The notes under the pieces are model-generated. The model was not told the origin of the DNA, searched no databases, and saw nothing but the letters and a program-made list of their open reading frames with translations. From positions 1,488,001 through 1,552,000 of the forward strand of contig AP018533.1 of NCBI GenBank assembly GCA_003573975.1: a stretch of 64,000 bases of DNA. Direction: 5' to 3'. This stretch comes from Clostridiales bacterium CCNA10. GTDB taxonomy: Bacteria; Bacillota; Clostridia; Oscillospirales; Oscillospiraceae. Every line of letters begins with the position of its first letter. The stretch's first letter is position 1. The translations under genes and the position numbers were made by a program. Shown here piece by piece: positions 15,676 through 24,398 of the stretch.

Positions 15676-16593
15676 ATGGACGCCATACAGAAAAATTTGC
15701 TGGAGCAGGTCGCCGAGCTCCATGATGTGCCCGAAGGGGCCTATAACATCCGGGCCAACGGGAAGGCGGCCGCCCGGAACACCACCGCCAACATCGACAT
15801 TGTCAGCAAAGAGGACAAGGACGGCATTGACATCATCATCAAGCCCGGCACCAAAAATGAGTCGGTCCACATCCCTGTGGTGCTCAGCGAGAGCGGCCTG
15901 AATGAGACCGTCTACAACGATTTTATCATCGGCGACGACTGCGACGTGACCATCGTGGCCGGCTGCGGCATCCACAACTGCGGGGTGCAGAATTCGGAGC
16001 ACTCCGGGATCCACTCCTTCCATGTGGGCAAGCGCGCCCGGGTGCGCTATGTGGAGCGCCACTACGGCGAGGGCGACGGTATGGGGGAGAACATCATGAA
16101 TCCCACCACCGTGGTGGAGATGGATGAGGACAGCTATCTGGAGATGGAGACCACCCAGATCAAGGGTGTGGACTCCACCGTCCGCACCACGAAGGCCACC
16201 CTGGGCTCCCGGGCCACCCTCATCATCAAGGAGAAGGTGATGACCCACGGCAAGCAGCTGGCCAAGTCCGACTTTACTGTGGACCTGAACGGAGAGGACT
16301 GCCACACCAACGTGATCTCCCGCTCTGTGGCCCGGGACCAGTCCCACCAGGTGTTCCTGGCCCGGATCAACGGCAATGCCCGGTGCTACGGCCACTCCGA
16401 GTGTGACGCCATCATCATGGATCAGGGCGTGGTGGCCGCCATCCCGGAGGTCACCGCCAACTGCGTGGACGCCAGCCTGGTCCACGAGGCTGCCATCGGC
16501 AAGATCGCCGGGGAGCAGCTCATCAAGCTGATGACCCTGGGCCTCACCGAGAAGGAGGCCGAGGAGCAGATCGTCAAGGGATTTTTGAAGTAA
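15676..16593 (+). CDS. sufB: SufB/SufD-family Fe-S scaffold (SmsB type)
   Basis: 305 residues, shorter than SufB (about 470) and SufD (about 420); it is essentially the beta-helix core. Conserved blocks include GCGIHNCGVQNSEHSGIHSF, SRSVARDQSHQVF and GHSECDAIIMD, followed by HEAAIGKI, the C-terminal SufB-type stretch with the conserved E-A motif. It would hold the nascent Fe-S cluster with the SufC-like ATPase. GAAGGAG lies before the ATG. A repeat element separates it from sufC, but both probably share a transcript. Confidence 0.88.
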   Translation: MDAIQKNLLEQVAELHDVPEGAYNIRANGKAAARNTTANIDIVSKEDKDGIDIIIKPGTKNESVHIPVVLSESGLNETVYNDFIIGDDCDVTIVAGCGIHNCGVQNSEHSGIHSFHVGKRARVRYVERHYGEGDGMGENIMNPTTVVEMDEDSYLEMETTQIKGVDSTVRTTKATLGSRATLIIKEKVMTHGKQLAKSDFTVDLNGEDCHTNVISRSVARDQSHQVFLARINGNARCYGHSECDAIIMDQGVVAAIPEVTANCVDASLVHEAAIGKIAGEQLIKLMTLGLTEKEAEEQIVKGFLK

Positions 16594-16605
16594 ATCAGAC
16601 GTCCA

Positions 16606-16642
16606 GGGAGGGGAGGCCGGCTGCGGTCTCTCTTCCTTTTTT
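16606..16642 (+). terminator. Terminator after the sufB-like gene
   Basis: GGGGAGGCCG and CGGTCTCTCTTCC form a stem with a GCTG loop (one G-T pair), followed by TTTTTT. Confidence 0.55.
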
Positions 16643-16694
16643 CATCGGGATGTGATACAATACCGGAAAAATCTTTTGAAAAGGGGTGTGGACC

Positions 16695-17201
16695 GTGCGG
16701 ACCATTTATATTGACTACGGCGAGGTGTCCCAATCGGGGCCGCTGGGAATTTTCAGCTGTGAGGTGCAGATCCTTTACGCTGGGACGGTGCTCCACACGG
16801 AGCAGGCCAAGGTCCGGGCGGAGGTTCCACAGTATCAGGAGATGGCGGAGCGGGCCGGGATATACTTTTTCTTTGAGGATGAGGAGCTCCCGGAGATCCC
16901 GTTTTACGCGGTCCCCAGCCTGGAGCTGGTGGCCCGGGACCGGGAGGGAAACTGGTACGGCCGCGCGGAGGACCTGGGGGAGGGCGTGTACTGCGTCACC
17001 CCGGAGGGAGCGGCTTTCCGGGTGTCCGAACGCATGGGCCGGTTCTCTGGCCGCCTGCTGGCGGGGGAGGAGGTCCGGGAGCTGTGGGAGCCTGTCCCGG
17101 AGCTCAGGGTGTACCCCTCCAAGGCGGAGGCAGCCCGGGAGGTGGAGCTGGTCCCGCCGGAGAAGCTGCTGCCAAAGGGATGGAAGGAGCGGGAGAGATG
17201 A
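16695..17201 (+). CDS. Hypothetical protein, coupled to nnrDE
   Basis: About 168 residues, not recognised. It reads VRTIYIDYGEVSQSGPLGIFSCEVQILYAGTVL, has no signal peptide or membrane segment and is acidic in the middle. A GTG at 16695 with AAAAGGGG upstream is the likely start; an in-frame GTG at 16686 is possible. Its TGA overlaps the ATG of the next gene (ATGA), so the two are translationally coupled. Nothing in it indicates an enzyme class. Confidence 0.65.
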   Translation: MRTIYIDYGEVSQSGPLGIFSCEVQILYAGTVLHTEQAKVRAEVPQYQEMAERAGIYFFFEDEELPEIPFYAVPSLELVARDREGNWYGRAEDLGEGVYCVTPEGAAFRVSERMGRFSGRLLAGEEVRELWEPVPELRVYPSKAEAAREVELVPPEKLLPKGWKERER

Positions 17202-18883
17202 GGATGCTTGCCACCACAGAGCAGATGAGAGAGCTGGACCGGACCGCCATTGAGGAGCGGGGGATCCCCTCTCTGGAGCTGATGGAGAACGCCGCCCGGG
17301 AGGTGGCCCAGGCGGTGGCCGATCTGGTGGGGCCGGTGAAGGGCCCCCGGCCGGACGGACGGATCGGGGGCGCGGTGTCCGTGGCGGTGCTCACCTCGCG
17401 TGGCGAGCCGCTGACCCCGGAGGAGCAGCGGGAGGCGGACGAGATACGGGCTGTGGTGGAGTCCAAGAACAGCGACCTCACCCAGCGGATCGCTCTGTTC
17501 TGCGGCCCGGGGAACAACGGCGGGGACGGCATCGCCGCCGCCCGGCTGCTGCGGGAGTGGGGGTATCGGGTGCGGGCTTTCCTGGTGGGGGACCGGACCA
17601 AAATGACCCCAGACGCCCGGGCCATGGAGGAGCGGCTGGCGGAGGCCGGCGGCGCTCTGGAGCCTCTGGATCTGGAGGACCGCCTGTTGACCGCCTGGCT
17701 GTCTACCTGTGACTGCTATGTGGACGCCCTGTTCGGCGTGGGCCTGAAGCGGCCGGTGGAGGGGGACTTTCTGGCGGCGGTCCGGTGGATGAACGGACGG
17801 CGGGCCCCCGTGGTGTCCTGCGACCTGCCCTCCGGGGTGGACGGGGATACCGGGGAGGTCCTGGGGGAGGCCGTCCGGGCCCACACCACTGTCACCTTTA
17901 CCTGTGCCAAGCCGGGGCTCTATCTGGGGGCCGGGGCGGGCTGCGCCGGGGAGGTGCAAGAGGCCGACATCGGGATCCCCTGGGACCTGGTCCATCAAAT
18001 GATATGGCGGGGTCCGGAGCCGATCGAGTTAAACCCGAACGATATGCACTGGGTCCTCCCCCGCCGTCCCGCTGATGGCCACAAGGGGGATTTTGGAAGG
18101 GTATTCATCCTGGGGGGCAGCGAGGGCTACACCGGCGCCCCGACTCTGGCCGCCCGGGGCGCGCTGCGGACTGGCGCGGGGCTGGTCTATGTGGGGGTCC
18201 CCCGGGAAATCTATCCTGTCATAGCCATAAAATGTGAAGAAGCTATGGCTTTTCCGCTGCCGGAGGAGTATACTGCAATACTGGAAAAGGCGGCCGCCTG
18301 CGATGTGGCGGTGATCGGCCCCGGACTGGGCCGGCATCCGAACACAGAGCGGCTGGCGCGTTCCCTGCTGTGCGACCTGACCATCCCGGTGGTACTGGAC
18401 GCCGATGGCATAAACGCGCTGGCGGGACATATAGATGTTCTGGACAGCCGCTCCGCTCCCACGGTGCTCACCCCCCATGCGGGGGAGTTTGCCCGGCTGA
18501 CGGGTGGCTCCCTGCCGGTGCGGGACCCTGTGGCCGCCGCCCGCGGCTTTGCCAGGGCACACCGCTGCACCCTGGTCCTCAAGGGCCGGGGGACGGTGAC
18601 CGCGGCCCCGGAGGGAAAGGTATGGCTCTGCGGGACGGGGAACCCGGGAATGGCAAAGGGGGGGTCCGGCGACGTGCTGGCCGGGATGATCGCCGCCCTG
18701 CTGGGACAGAAGCACCTGAACGGTCCCGGCGTTTCTGTACCGGAGACTGCCGCCCTGGCGGTGTGGCTCCACGGAAAGGCGGGGGACCGTTGTGCGGAGC
18801 AGTATGGGGAGTACGCCATGCTGCCCTCCGACCTGATCGAGATGCTCCCCCAGGTGCTGAAGGAGAGCGAGGAGCGGAACTAA
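17198..18883 (+). CDS. nnrD: Bifunctional NAD(P)HX epimerase/dehydratase
   Basis: 561 residues. The N-terminal YjeF_N domain (about 1-260) has FCGPGNNGGDGIAAARLL and DALFGVGLKRPVEG, the epimerase motifs. The C-terminal ribokinase-like domain (about 275-561) has HKGDFGRVFILGGS, GPGLGR, LTPHAGEFARLTG and NPGMAKGGSGDVLAG, the ADP/ATP-dependent dehydratase motifs. It repairs hydrated NADH and NADPH. The start is the ATG overlapping the upstream stop. The fused form equals E. coli NnrDE (YjeF). Confidence 0.92.
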   Translation: MRMLATTEQMRELDRTAIEERGIPSLELMENAAREVAQAVADLVGPVKGPRPDGRIGGAVSVAVLTSRGEPLTPEEQREADEIRAVVESKNSDLTQRIALFCGPGNNGGDGIAAARLLREWGYRVRAFLVGDRTKMTPDARAMEERLAEAGGALEPLDLEDRLLTAWLSTCDCYVDALFGVGLKRPVEGDFLAAVRWMNGRRAPVVSCDLPSGVDGDTGEVLGEAVRAHTTVTFTCAKPGLYLGAGAGCAGEVQEADIGIPWDLVHQMIWRGPEPIELNPNDMHWVLPRRPADGHKGDFGRVFILGGSEGYTGAPTLAARGALRTGAGLVYVGVPREIYPVIAIKCEEAMAFPLPEEYTAILEKAAACDVAVIGPGLGRHPNTERLARSLLCDLTIPVVLDADGINALAGHIDVLDSRSAPTVLTPHAGEFARLTGGSLPVRDPVAAARGFARAHRCTLVLKGRGTVTAAPEGKVWLCGTGNPGMAKGGSGDVLAGMIAALLGQKHLNGPGVSVPETAALAVWLHGKAGDRCAEQYGEYAMLPSDLIEMLPQVLKESEERN

Positions 18884-18916
18884 ACGGCCGTTTTAAGACG
18901 CTTTGGAGGGAAAACT

Positions 18917-19510
18917 GTGCGCAGACGCCTGCTTTGCGTACCAATGATGACCCTGGTGCTGCTCACCGCCTGCGGCGGGACGGCGGCGGGAGATCCGGCG
19001 GAGGAGCTGGCCCTGGCGGTCCGGGGGGAGTACCTGGCCATGGAGCGCTGTGCCGCAGAGGTGGAGATCACCGCCGACTACGGCCAGCGGGTCTATGAAT
19101 TTCTTCTGTCCGCCGCGGTGGATGGGGAGGAGACCGTCCTGACCCTGCGGGAGCCGGAGCTGGCCGCCGGGATCACCGCCCGGATCAGCGAAGAGGGCGG
19201 AGTGCTGGAGTACGACGGCCTGGCGCTGGAGACCGGACCCCTGGATGGGAATGGGCTGTCCCCCGTGTCCGCCCTGCCCGCACTGTTGTCGGCGGCCCGG
19301 TCGGAGTACATGGCGGAGTGTACGCTGGAGCGGACAGGGGACTCTGAGCTGCTGCGGGTGCTCTGTGCGGATCCGGAGGATCCCCCCGGGACTGGGCGGG
19401 AGACCGCCCTGTGGTTCGACCCGGAGACCTATGCCCTGGTGCGGGGGGAGATCAGCGTGGACGGATACCGGGTCATCCAGTGCGAGTTGACCGGCTTTAC
19501 CAGAGGATAG
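18917..19510 (+). CDS. Putative lipoprotein of unknown function
   Basis: 197 residues starting at a GTG behind TTGGAGGG. A signal peptide MRRRLLCVPMMTLVLLTACG ends in the lipobox LTAC with Cys at about 19. The mature part has repeated beta-strand-like segments (VEITADYGQRVYEF, TALWFDPETYALVRGEI), reminiscent of LolA/outer-surface sensor folds, but no family is assigned. It sits 33 bases after nnrDE and 18 before alr, so it is probably in the same operon. Confidence 0.75.
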   Translation: MRRRLLCVPMMTLVLLTACGGTAAGDPAEELALAVRGEYLAMERCAAEVEITADYGQRVYEFLLSAAVDGEETVLTLREPELAAGITARISEEGGVLEYDGLALETGPLDGNGLSPVSALPALLSAARSEYMAECTLERTGDSELLRVLCADPEDPPGTGRETALWFDPETYALVRGEISVDGYRVIQCELTGFTRG

Positions 19511-19528
19511 AGAGGAAGCTTTCAGTTT

Positions 19529-20674
19529 ATGGATACCACAAGGATGAGAACATGGGCGGAGATCGATCTGACCGCCCTGGAGCACAATTACCGGACCCTG
19601 CGGGCCATGCTGCCCCGGGAATGCCGGTTTCTGGGCCTCTGCAAGGCCAACGCCTATGGACATGGGGCCGCTGTGATCGGTCATACCCTGGAGCGCCTGG
19701 GAGCGGATATGCTGGCGGTGGCCTGTGTCAGCGAGGCGGAGGAGCTGCGGCAGAGCGGGGTCAAGCTGCCCATTCTTTGCTTGGGCGAGACTCCGGAGGA
19801 GCTGATCCCCCTGCTGCTGGAGCTGGATGTGACCCAGATGGTGGAGGATCTGGAGACCGGCCGAAGGCTGTCCGCCGCCGCCCAGAGGGCTGGGCGGACC
19901 CTGCGGGTCCATGTGAAGCTGGACACCGGCATGAGCCGGCTGGGCTTTCTGTGGGAGGCGGGCCGGGAGGAGGAGACGGCGGACGAGATCGCCCGGCTGT
20001 GCCGCCTGCCCGGTCTGGAGGCCGAGGGCCTGTTTACCCACTTTGCGGACGCCGACGGGAGCGAGGCCTATACTATGGCCCAGTTTGACCGCTTTCTGGC
20101 CGCCCGGGCGGCGCTGGAGGAGCGGGGGATCGCCTTCAAAATCTGCCATTGTGCCTCCAGCGCTGCTGTGCTACAATATCCCTGTACTTATCTGGATATG
20201 GTGCGGCCCGGCCTGGTGCTGTATGGCTGGTATCCGGCGGAGGAGCTGAAGGGCCTGGACGGCCCGGGGCTGGAGCCGGTGATGGCGGTGAAGAGCCGGG
20301 TGGCCGCGGTGCGCAGCCTGCCCAAGGGGACGCCGGTGAGCTATGGCCGCACGGCGGTGCTGGAGCGGGACTCCCGGATCGCGGTGGTGCCGGTGGGCTA
20401 TGGGGACGGCTATCCCAGAAGCCTGTCCAACCGCATGGTGATGCGGGTGCGCGGCGTGGAGTGCCCCATCGTGGGCCGGGTGTGCATGGATATGTGTATG
20501 CTGGATGTGACCGACGTCCCCGGCGTGCAGGCGGGGGATGTGGCTGTGGTATACGACGGGCCGCTGCTGGAGCGGGCCGCCCGGCTGGCGGGGACCATCC
20601 CCTATGAGCTGATGTGCGACGTGAACCCCCGGGTGCCCCGGGTCTATCTCCCGGAGGACAGGGCGGAGGCGTGA
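19529..20674 (+). CDS. alr: Alanine racemase
   Basis: 381 residues. The PLP lysine is K39 in LCKANAYGHG and the second catalytic base is Y272 in VSYGRT. MVRPGLVLYG and VCMDMCMLDVTDVPG are further family blocks. It converts L-Ala to D-Ala for peptidoglycan and, in spore formers, for spore physiology. It is followed by mazF, the alr-mazF order known from Bacillus, but the antitoxin gene usually between them is absent. Confidence 0.95.
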   Translation: MDTTRMRTWAEIDLTALEHNYRTLRAMLPRECRFLGLCKANAYGHGAAVIGHTLERLGADMLAVACVSEAEELRQSGVKLPILCLGETPEELIPLLLELDVTQMVEDLETGRRLSAAAQRAGRTLRVHVKLDTGMSRLGFLWEAGREEETADEIARLCRLPGLEAEGLFTHFADADGSEAYTMAQFDRFLAARAALEERGIAFKICHCASSAAVLQYPCTYLDMVRPGLVLYGWYPAEELKGLDGPGLEPVMAVKSRVAAVRSLPKGTPVSYGRTAVLERDSRIAVVPVGYGDGYPRSLSNRMVMRVRGVECPIVGRVCMDMCMLDVTDVPGVQAGDVAVVYDGPLLERAARLAGTIPYELMCDVNPRVPRVYLPEDRAEA

Positions 20675-20803
20675 GCGCCGGACGCGGGCAACCTGAGGCT
20701 CCTCCCCGCATAGGATGAGGCGGAGCGGCAGGCGCGCCGCCTGGGCAGAAAAGGCGCGGAGGGGAATTTTCCTCGGGCAGAGGTATAATCCCCGCCGCTC
20801 CGT

Positions 20804-20865
20804 GGGAAAATCATAGTACAGCGTTACATAAGACCCGTTGGGCCGCGTAACGCGTACTATTTTCC
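20804..20865 (+). promoter_or_regulatory. Long inverted repeat upstream of mazF
   Basis: Arms GGAAAAT, AGTAC and GCGTTAC (20805-20827, with single unpaired stretches) face GTAACGC, GTACT and ATTTTCC (20847-20865), giving about 19 base pairs around a 19-base loop. Flanking CCGCT (20793-20797) and AGCGG (20867-20871) extend it. A UACAU lies at 20825-20829 at the loop edge. It ends 18 bases before the mazF start. Confidence 0.65.
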
Positions 20866-20883
20866 AGCGGAGTGTGAGGATAC

Positions 20884-21249
20884 GTGGATAACAGTGTGAA
20901 ACGAGGCGACATTTTTTATGCCGACCTTAGCCCCGTCGTGGGCAGTGAGCAGGGGGGCGTGCGGCCCGTTCTGATCGTCCAGAATGACACCGGCAACCGG
21001 CACAGCCCCACGGTCATCGCCGCAGCCATCACCTCTCAGACCGGAAAGGCCCGCCTCCCCACCCACATCTCCCTGGCCGCCCTCAGTTGCGGACTGCCCA
21101 AGGATTCCGTGATCCTTCTGGAGCAGATTCGCACGCTGGATAAGCGCCGCCTGCGGGAGCACATGGGGAAGCTGGACGAGACGATGATGAAGCAAGTGGA
21201 CGGGGCCATTGCGGTGAGCTTCGGCCTCCATCCGGAGACCATGGTATAG
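20884..21249 (+). CDS. mazF: MazF/EndoA-type endoribonuclease toxin
   Basis: 121 residues. [31 protein letters not shown] is the classical MazF/PemK N terminus and PTHISL...[12 protein letters not shown] the core; it is closest in look to Bacillus EndoA (NdoA). Such toxins cut single-stranded mRNA at short motifs. It starts at a GTG behind GAGGA. No antitoxin frame (MazE/EndoAI-like) is present in the 209 bases between alr and mazF or directly after it, so the partner is elsewhere or lost. Confidence 0.9.
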   Translation: MDNSVKRGDIFYADLSPVVGSEQGGVRPVLIVQNDTGNRHSPTVIAAAITSQTGKARLPTHISLAALSCGLPKDSVILLEQIRTLDKRRLREHMGKLDETMMKQVDGAIAVSFGLHPETMV

Positions 21250-21298
21250 CCGCCGCGGCGGACAAAAGAGAAAGGGCACGGCCCGAAGGAGTATCGAG

Positions 21299-21805
21299 AT
21301 GAAGATGAATCGCGCGTGGAAGATCCGCCTGGGGGCCCTGTGCCTGACCGGGCTGTGCCTTGGAACGGGGGCGGCTCTGGCCGCGGGGGACGCGGACGAT
21401 CCCCTGGTCACCCTGAGCTATCTCAATGAGACGGTCCTGCCCAAGCTGCTCAGCCAGACGGATGAGAAGGCGAAGGTCCGTCAGACGGAGCTGGCCAATC
21501 AGCTCAGCCAGGTCATGGCCCAGGGGGGCGGGGGCGCTTCGGCCTCCTACACGGTGGTCACCCTGAACCCGGGACAGCGGATGGATCTGGACATCGGCTG
21601 TGAGGTGCTGCTCCGGGTGGGCAGCGCTACGGCAGGGGCAGCAGTAGACCCGGCCCTGGTGGATGTGAGCGCGGGGGGCGAGCTGTACAGCGGCGGCGCG
21701 CTGGTGCGCAACCACCTGTATCTGGCCACTATGTCCGACCACTATCTGGTGGCCGGCAACAGCACGGTGAAGGTGCTGGCCCGGGGCGGCTACCGCGTTT
21801 CATAA
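21299..21805 (+). CDS. Secreted protein of unknown function
   Basis: 168 residues with a signal peptide (KIRLGALCLTGLCLGTGAALA, cleavage after about residue 28). The mature part has a helical region, YLNETVLPKLLSQTDEKAK, then a glycine stretch and a beta-rich tail YTVVTLNPGQRMDLDIGCEVLLRVG. This layout (YLNETVLPK... then VVxLxxGQxLxxxxGxExxLRxG) is a small family seen in Oscillospiraceae; function unknown. A strong bidirectional terminator follows. Confidence 0.75.
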   Translation: MKMNRAWKIRLGALCLTGLCLGTGAALAAGDADDPLVTLSYLNETVLPKLLSQTDEKAKVRQTELANQLSQVMAQGGGGASASYTVVTLNPGQRMDLDIGCEVLLRVGSATAGAAVDPALVDVSAGGELYSGGALVRNHLYLATMSDHYLVAGNSTVKVLARGGYRVS

Positions 21806-21814
21806 GCGAACAAG

Positions 21815-21861
21815 AAAAAAGGCCGGCAGGCACAGATTTTTCTGTGTCTGCCGGCCTTTTT
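21815..21861. terminator. Bidirectional terminator between convergent genes
   Basis: AAAAAAGGCCGGCAGGCACAG pairs with CTGTGTCTGCCGGCC followed by TTTTT. A-run and T-run on the two sides allow action on both strands. Confidence 0.85.
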
Positions 21862-21891
21862 GGCTGGATACACCGATGAAAGGGTGGGACG

Positions 21892-22734
21892 TTACTGCGG
21901 CTTTTGGTCCTCGACGCGGGACGCGGTGCGGCGGCCGCTCTGCCGTTCAGCCTGGCCGGGGAGTGGGATCTGGATCTGGATGGACAGCAGTGTTTTGGCC
22001 AGCCAGACAAAGGACAGCAGGACCAGGATGGGGATGATGCAGGAGGTCACCAGCATGACGGCCAGAGCCTCCAGAAAATCGTTGGCCATCCGGCCCACCT
22101 TGTCCGCGGCTCCGGAGGCGGCATGGGTGATCCCGTCCAGCAGACCTGCCCAGAAGCCCTTCTCATCCCCGCCCTCCGCAGCGCTGTCCTCGATCTCCTC
22201 GGCGGCGTCCTGGGCGGATTGGATGGTGGCGTCGATGGAGGCCTGATAGGTGTCCTCGATCATATTGGAGAGCTGGAGGCTCACCGGGATCACAAGGACG
22301 ATGAGCAGGCCGAAGGCGGCCAGCTTTCCGGCCAGGAGCCGGAGCCCCCTCCAGTCAAAGAGCACATTCAAGATATAGGCCAGGCAGGCCACGGGGATCA
22401 GGATTTTGAAGGCGAGAAAGCCGGTGATGGTCAGCAGATACTTTTCCAGATAGATAGCGCAGAGCACCACAAGAAAGTGGGAGCTCAGGTCGGCCAGCTG
22501 CTCCGCGATGGGGGTGGCGGCGTCTCCGGGAATGAGGGTGATGGCCGCCGAGGCCGCCGCGGAGGCGGCGGAGAGCTCCAGCACAGTGGTCTGCTTTTCC
22601 TCCAATGCGGCAATGGAGTGCTTGTGAAATTCCGAGGAGGACGCGACGCCTGCCAGGACAAAGAAGGAGAGGAGGGCGGCGAGCAGGGGGAGGATCAGGA
22701 ACAGGGCGTTCCGGCGAAGTTTTTTCTGGATCAT
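21892..22734 (-). CDS. Integral membrane protein of unknown function
   Basis: 280 residues. A first membrane segment at about 9-30 is followed by an extracytoplasmic helix-rich part (HSIAALEEKQTTVLELSAASAAA), then segments at about 80-125, 135-155 and, after an acidic insert (about 160-200), 222-250. The C terminus is charged. No family is recognised. GAAAGGAG precedes the ATG at 22734. It lies 46 bases after the MATE gene on the same strand, so the two are probably cotranscribed. Confidence 0.65.
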   Translation of the reverse strand: MIQKKLRRNALFLILPLLAALLSFFVLAGVASSSEFHKHSIAALEEKQTTVLELSAASAAASAAITLIPGDAATPIAEQLADLSSHFLVVLCAIYLEKYLLTITGFLAFKILIPVACLAYILNVLFDWRGLRLLAGKLAAFGLLIVLVIPVSLQLSNMIEDTYQASIDATIQSAQDAAEEIEDSAAEGGDEKGFWAGLLDGITHAASGAADKVGRMANDFLEALAVMLVTSCIIPILVLLSFVWLAKTLLSIQIQIPLPGQAERQSGRRTASRVEDQKPQ

Positions 22735-22780
22735 GTTGGGCTCCTTTCGTGGGAGGTGGTTGGATCGTGGACGGGGCAGC

Positions 22781-24148
22781 TCAGCCGGGCTGGCTGTCCT
22801 CATCCCGGGTGGGAAGGCGGAAGCCGATGCCCTTGAGCTCCAGAAGGAACACAGTGGAGTGGAACAGGACGATGGCGACCCAGCCCAGGCCGGTGGCCAG
22901 AGCCACAGCGTCCAGCCCCATGGCGCCCGCCAGAGCGTATGTGAGGACGACCCGGACGGCGATCTGAAGGGTGGTCCCCCAGAAGGTGATATTCATTCGT
23001 CCAATGCCCCGGTAGTGCCCCACATAGGAGTGTCCCATAAAGGACAGAAAGTAGAAGCAGCCCATCAGCCGCAGGTAGGAGGCGCCCAGGGCGGCGCTCT
23101 CCGCCTCGCCGTCCAGGAAGGGGAGGACCAGCTGGCCGCCGCCGAAGAACAGCAGCAGGGAGAACAGAAATCCGATGCCTACCACCATGACGGACCCCCG
23201 GAGGAAGCCGGACAGGGCGCGGCGGTATTTTTTTGCCCCCTGATTCTGCGCCACAAAAATGGCGATGGACTCGCAGCCGCTGATGCCGAAGGCCTGACTG
23301 AAGTTTTCCACCCGGGTGGTGGCGGTGAAGGCGGAGATGGCCGCTGTGCCTAGGCCGTTGACGGCGCTCTGGATCATCAGCTTGCCCAGATAGAGGCTGG
23401 ACTGCTGGAGGGCGGCCACCGCCGCATAGCTGGTGGTCTGGCGCACCAGGGTCCCGTTCATCCGCATATCGTCCCGCTGGATGCGCAGGAAGGGCAGCTT
23501 TTTGCGGATATAGACCAGGCACAGCAGGGCGGAGAGAAGCTGCGCGCTGGCTGTGGCCAGGGCGGTGCCCCGGATGCCCAGTTCCAGTCTGGCTACCAGC
23601 AGCCAGGCTGCCGCCAGGTTATAGGCCAGGGAGGCCAGCAGGAAACAGAGGGCGGCCCGGGTGTCGCCGATGGCCCGGAGGGTGGCGGCCAGATAGTTAT
23701 AGGCGAAGGTGAAGAGCATCCCCGCCAGGATGACCCGCAGGTAGGACATGGCGTAGTCCATCAACTCCGGAGGGGTCTGGATCAGCAGGAGAAGGGGACG
23801 CAGAAAGACCAGGGTGAGGAGGACCGCCGCCGCTGTGGCTCCGCCGATGAGCACGCCGGAGACGAAGAGCTGCTGGCGCAGGCGGGCGAAGTTCTGCTCT
23901 CCGAAGAAGCGGGCCACCAGGACGGAGGCCCCCATACAGGCCCCGGTGATGACATAGATGAACAGGTTCATCACGCTCTCGGCCACCCCCAGGGCTGCGA
24001 AGGCATCCCCGCCGATGTGGCGGGTGACGACCAGGGAGTTGATGATATTGTACAGCTGCTGGAGCACATTGGCGGCCAGCAGAGGCAGGCACAGGCGGAC
24101 CAGCTGGGCCGTGATGGGTCCGGCGGTGAGTTTGGCTTGTCTGGACAC
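22781..24148 (-). CDS. MATE family efflux transporter
   Basis: 455 residues with about twelve membrane segments. LVRLCLPLLAANVLQQLYNIINSLVVTRHIGGDAFAALGVA is the family N terminus, and the second half repeats the pattern (RQTTSYAAVAALQQSSLYLGKLMIQ). MATE carriers export drugs or metabolites in exchange for Na+ or H+. The GTG at 24148 is chosen because GGGGAGG stands seven bases upstream and because homologues start at this point; the longer open frame is unsupported. Confidence 0.9.
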   Translation of the reverse strand: MSRQAKLTAGPITAQLVRLCLPLLAANVLQQLYNIINSLVVTRHIGGDAFAALGVAESVMNLFIYVITGACMGASVLVARFFGEQNFARLRQQLFVSGVLIGGATAAAVLLTLVFLRPLLLLIQTPPELMDYAMSYLRVILAGMLFTFAYNYLAATLRAIGDTRAALCFLLASLAYNLAAAWLLVARLELGIRGTALATASAQLLSALLCLVYIRKKLPFLRIQRDDMRMNGTLVRQTTSYAAVAALQQSSLYLGKLMIQSAVNGLGTAAISAFTATTRVENFSQAFGISGCESIAIFVAQNQGAKKYRRALSGFLRGSVMVVGIGFLFSLLLFFGGGQLVLPFLDGEAESAALGASYLRLMGCFYFLSFMGHSYVGHYRGIGRMNITFWGTTLQIAVRVVLTYALAGAMGLDAVALATGLGWVAIVLFHSTVFLLELKGIGFRLPTRDEDSQPG

Positions 24149-24398
24149 GGAGAGACCTCCCCTTCTGTGATCGGTGCTGCCTCTATCATAGTACGAAATC
24201 TGCCGTTTGTAAATGGAAGGGAGAAAAGAGCGGCCATCTGGGACGCTTTTCAGGGGAGCACCGGGAAAAACTGGGGATCTGAGCGGGAGACGACAGGATG
24301 CGGCCAAATCTGCCCGGGTCATCCCCTATAATTGGAACATCCAGAATATGGGTGTCCTGTTCTAGCTAACCGGGACGCCGGGAAAGGAGAGACGAGAC

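Noticed and set aside
24290-24398. A sigma-H promoter for spoIIA
   Set aside because: AGGAT at about 24296 could be a -35, but no GAAT-type -10 stands at the right distance. A lone TATAAT lacks a -35. Not reported as a feature.
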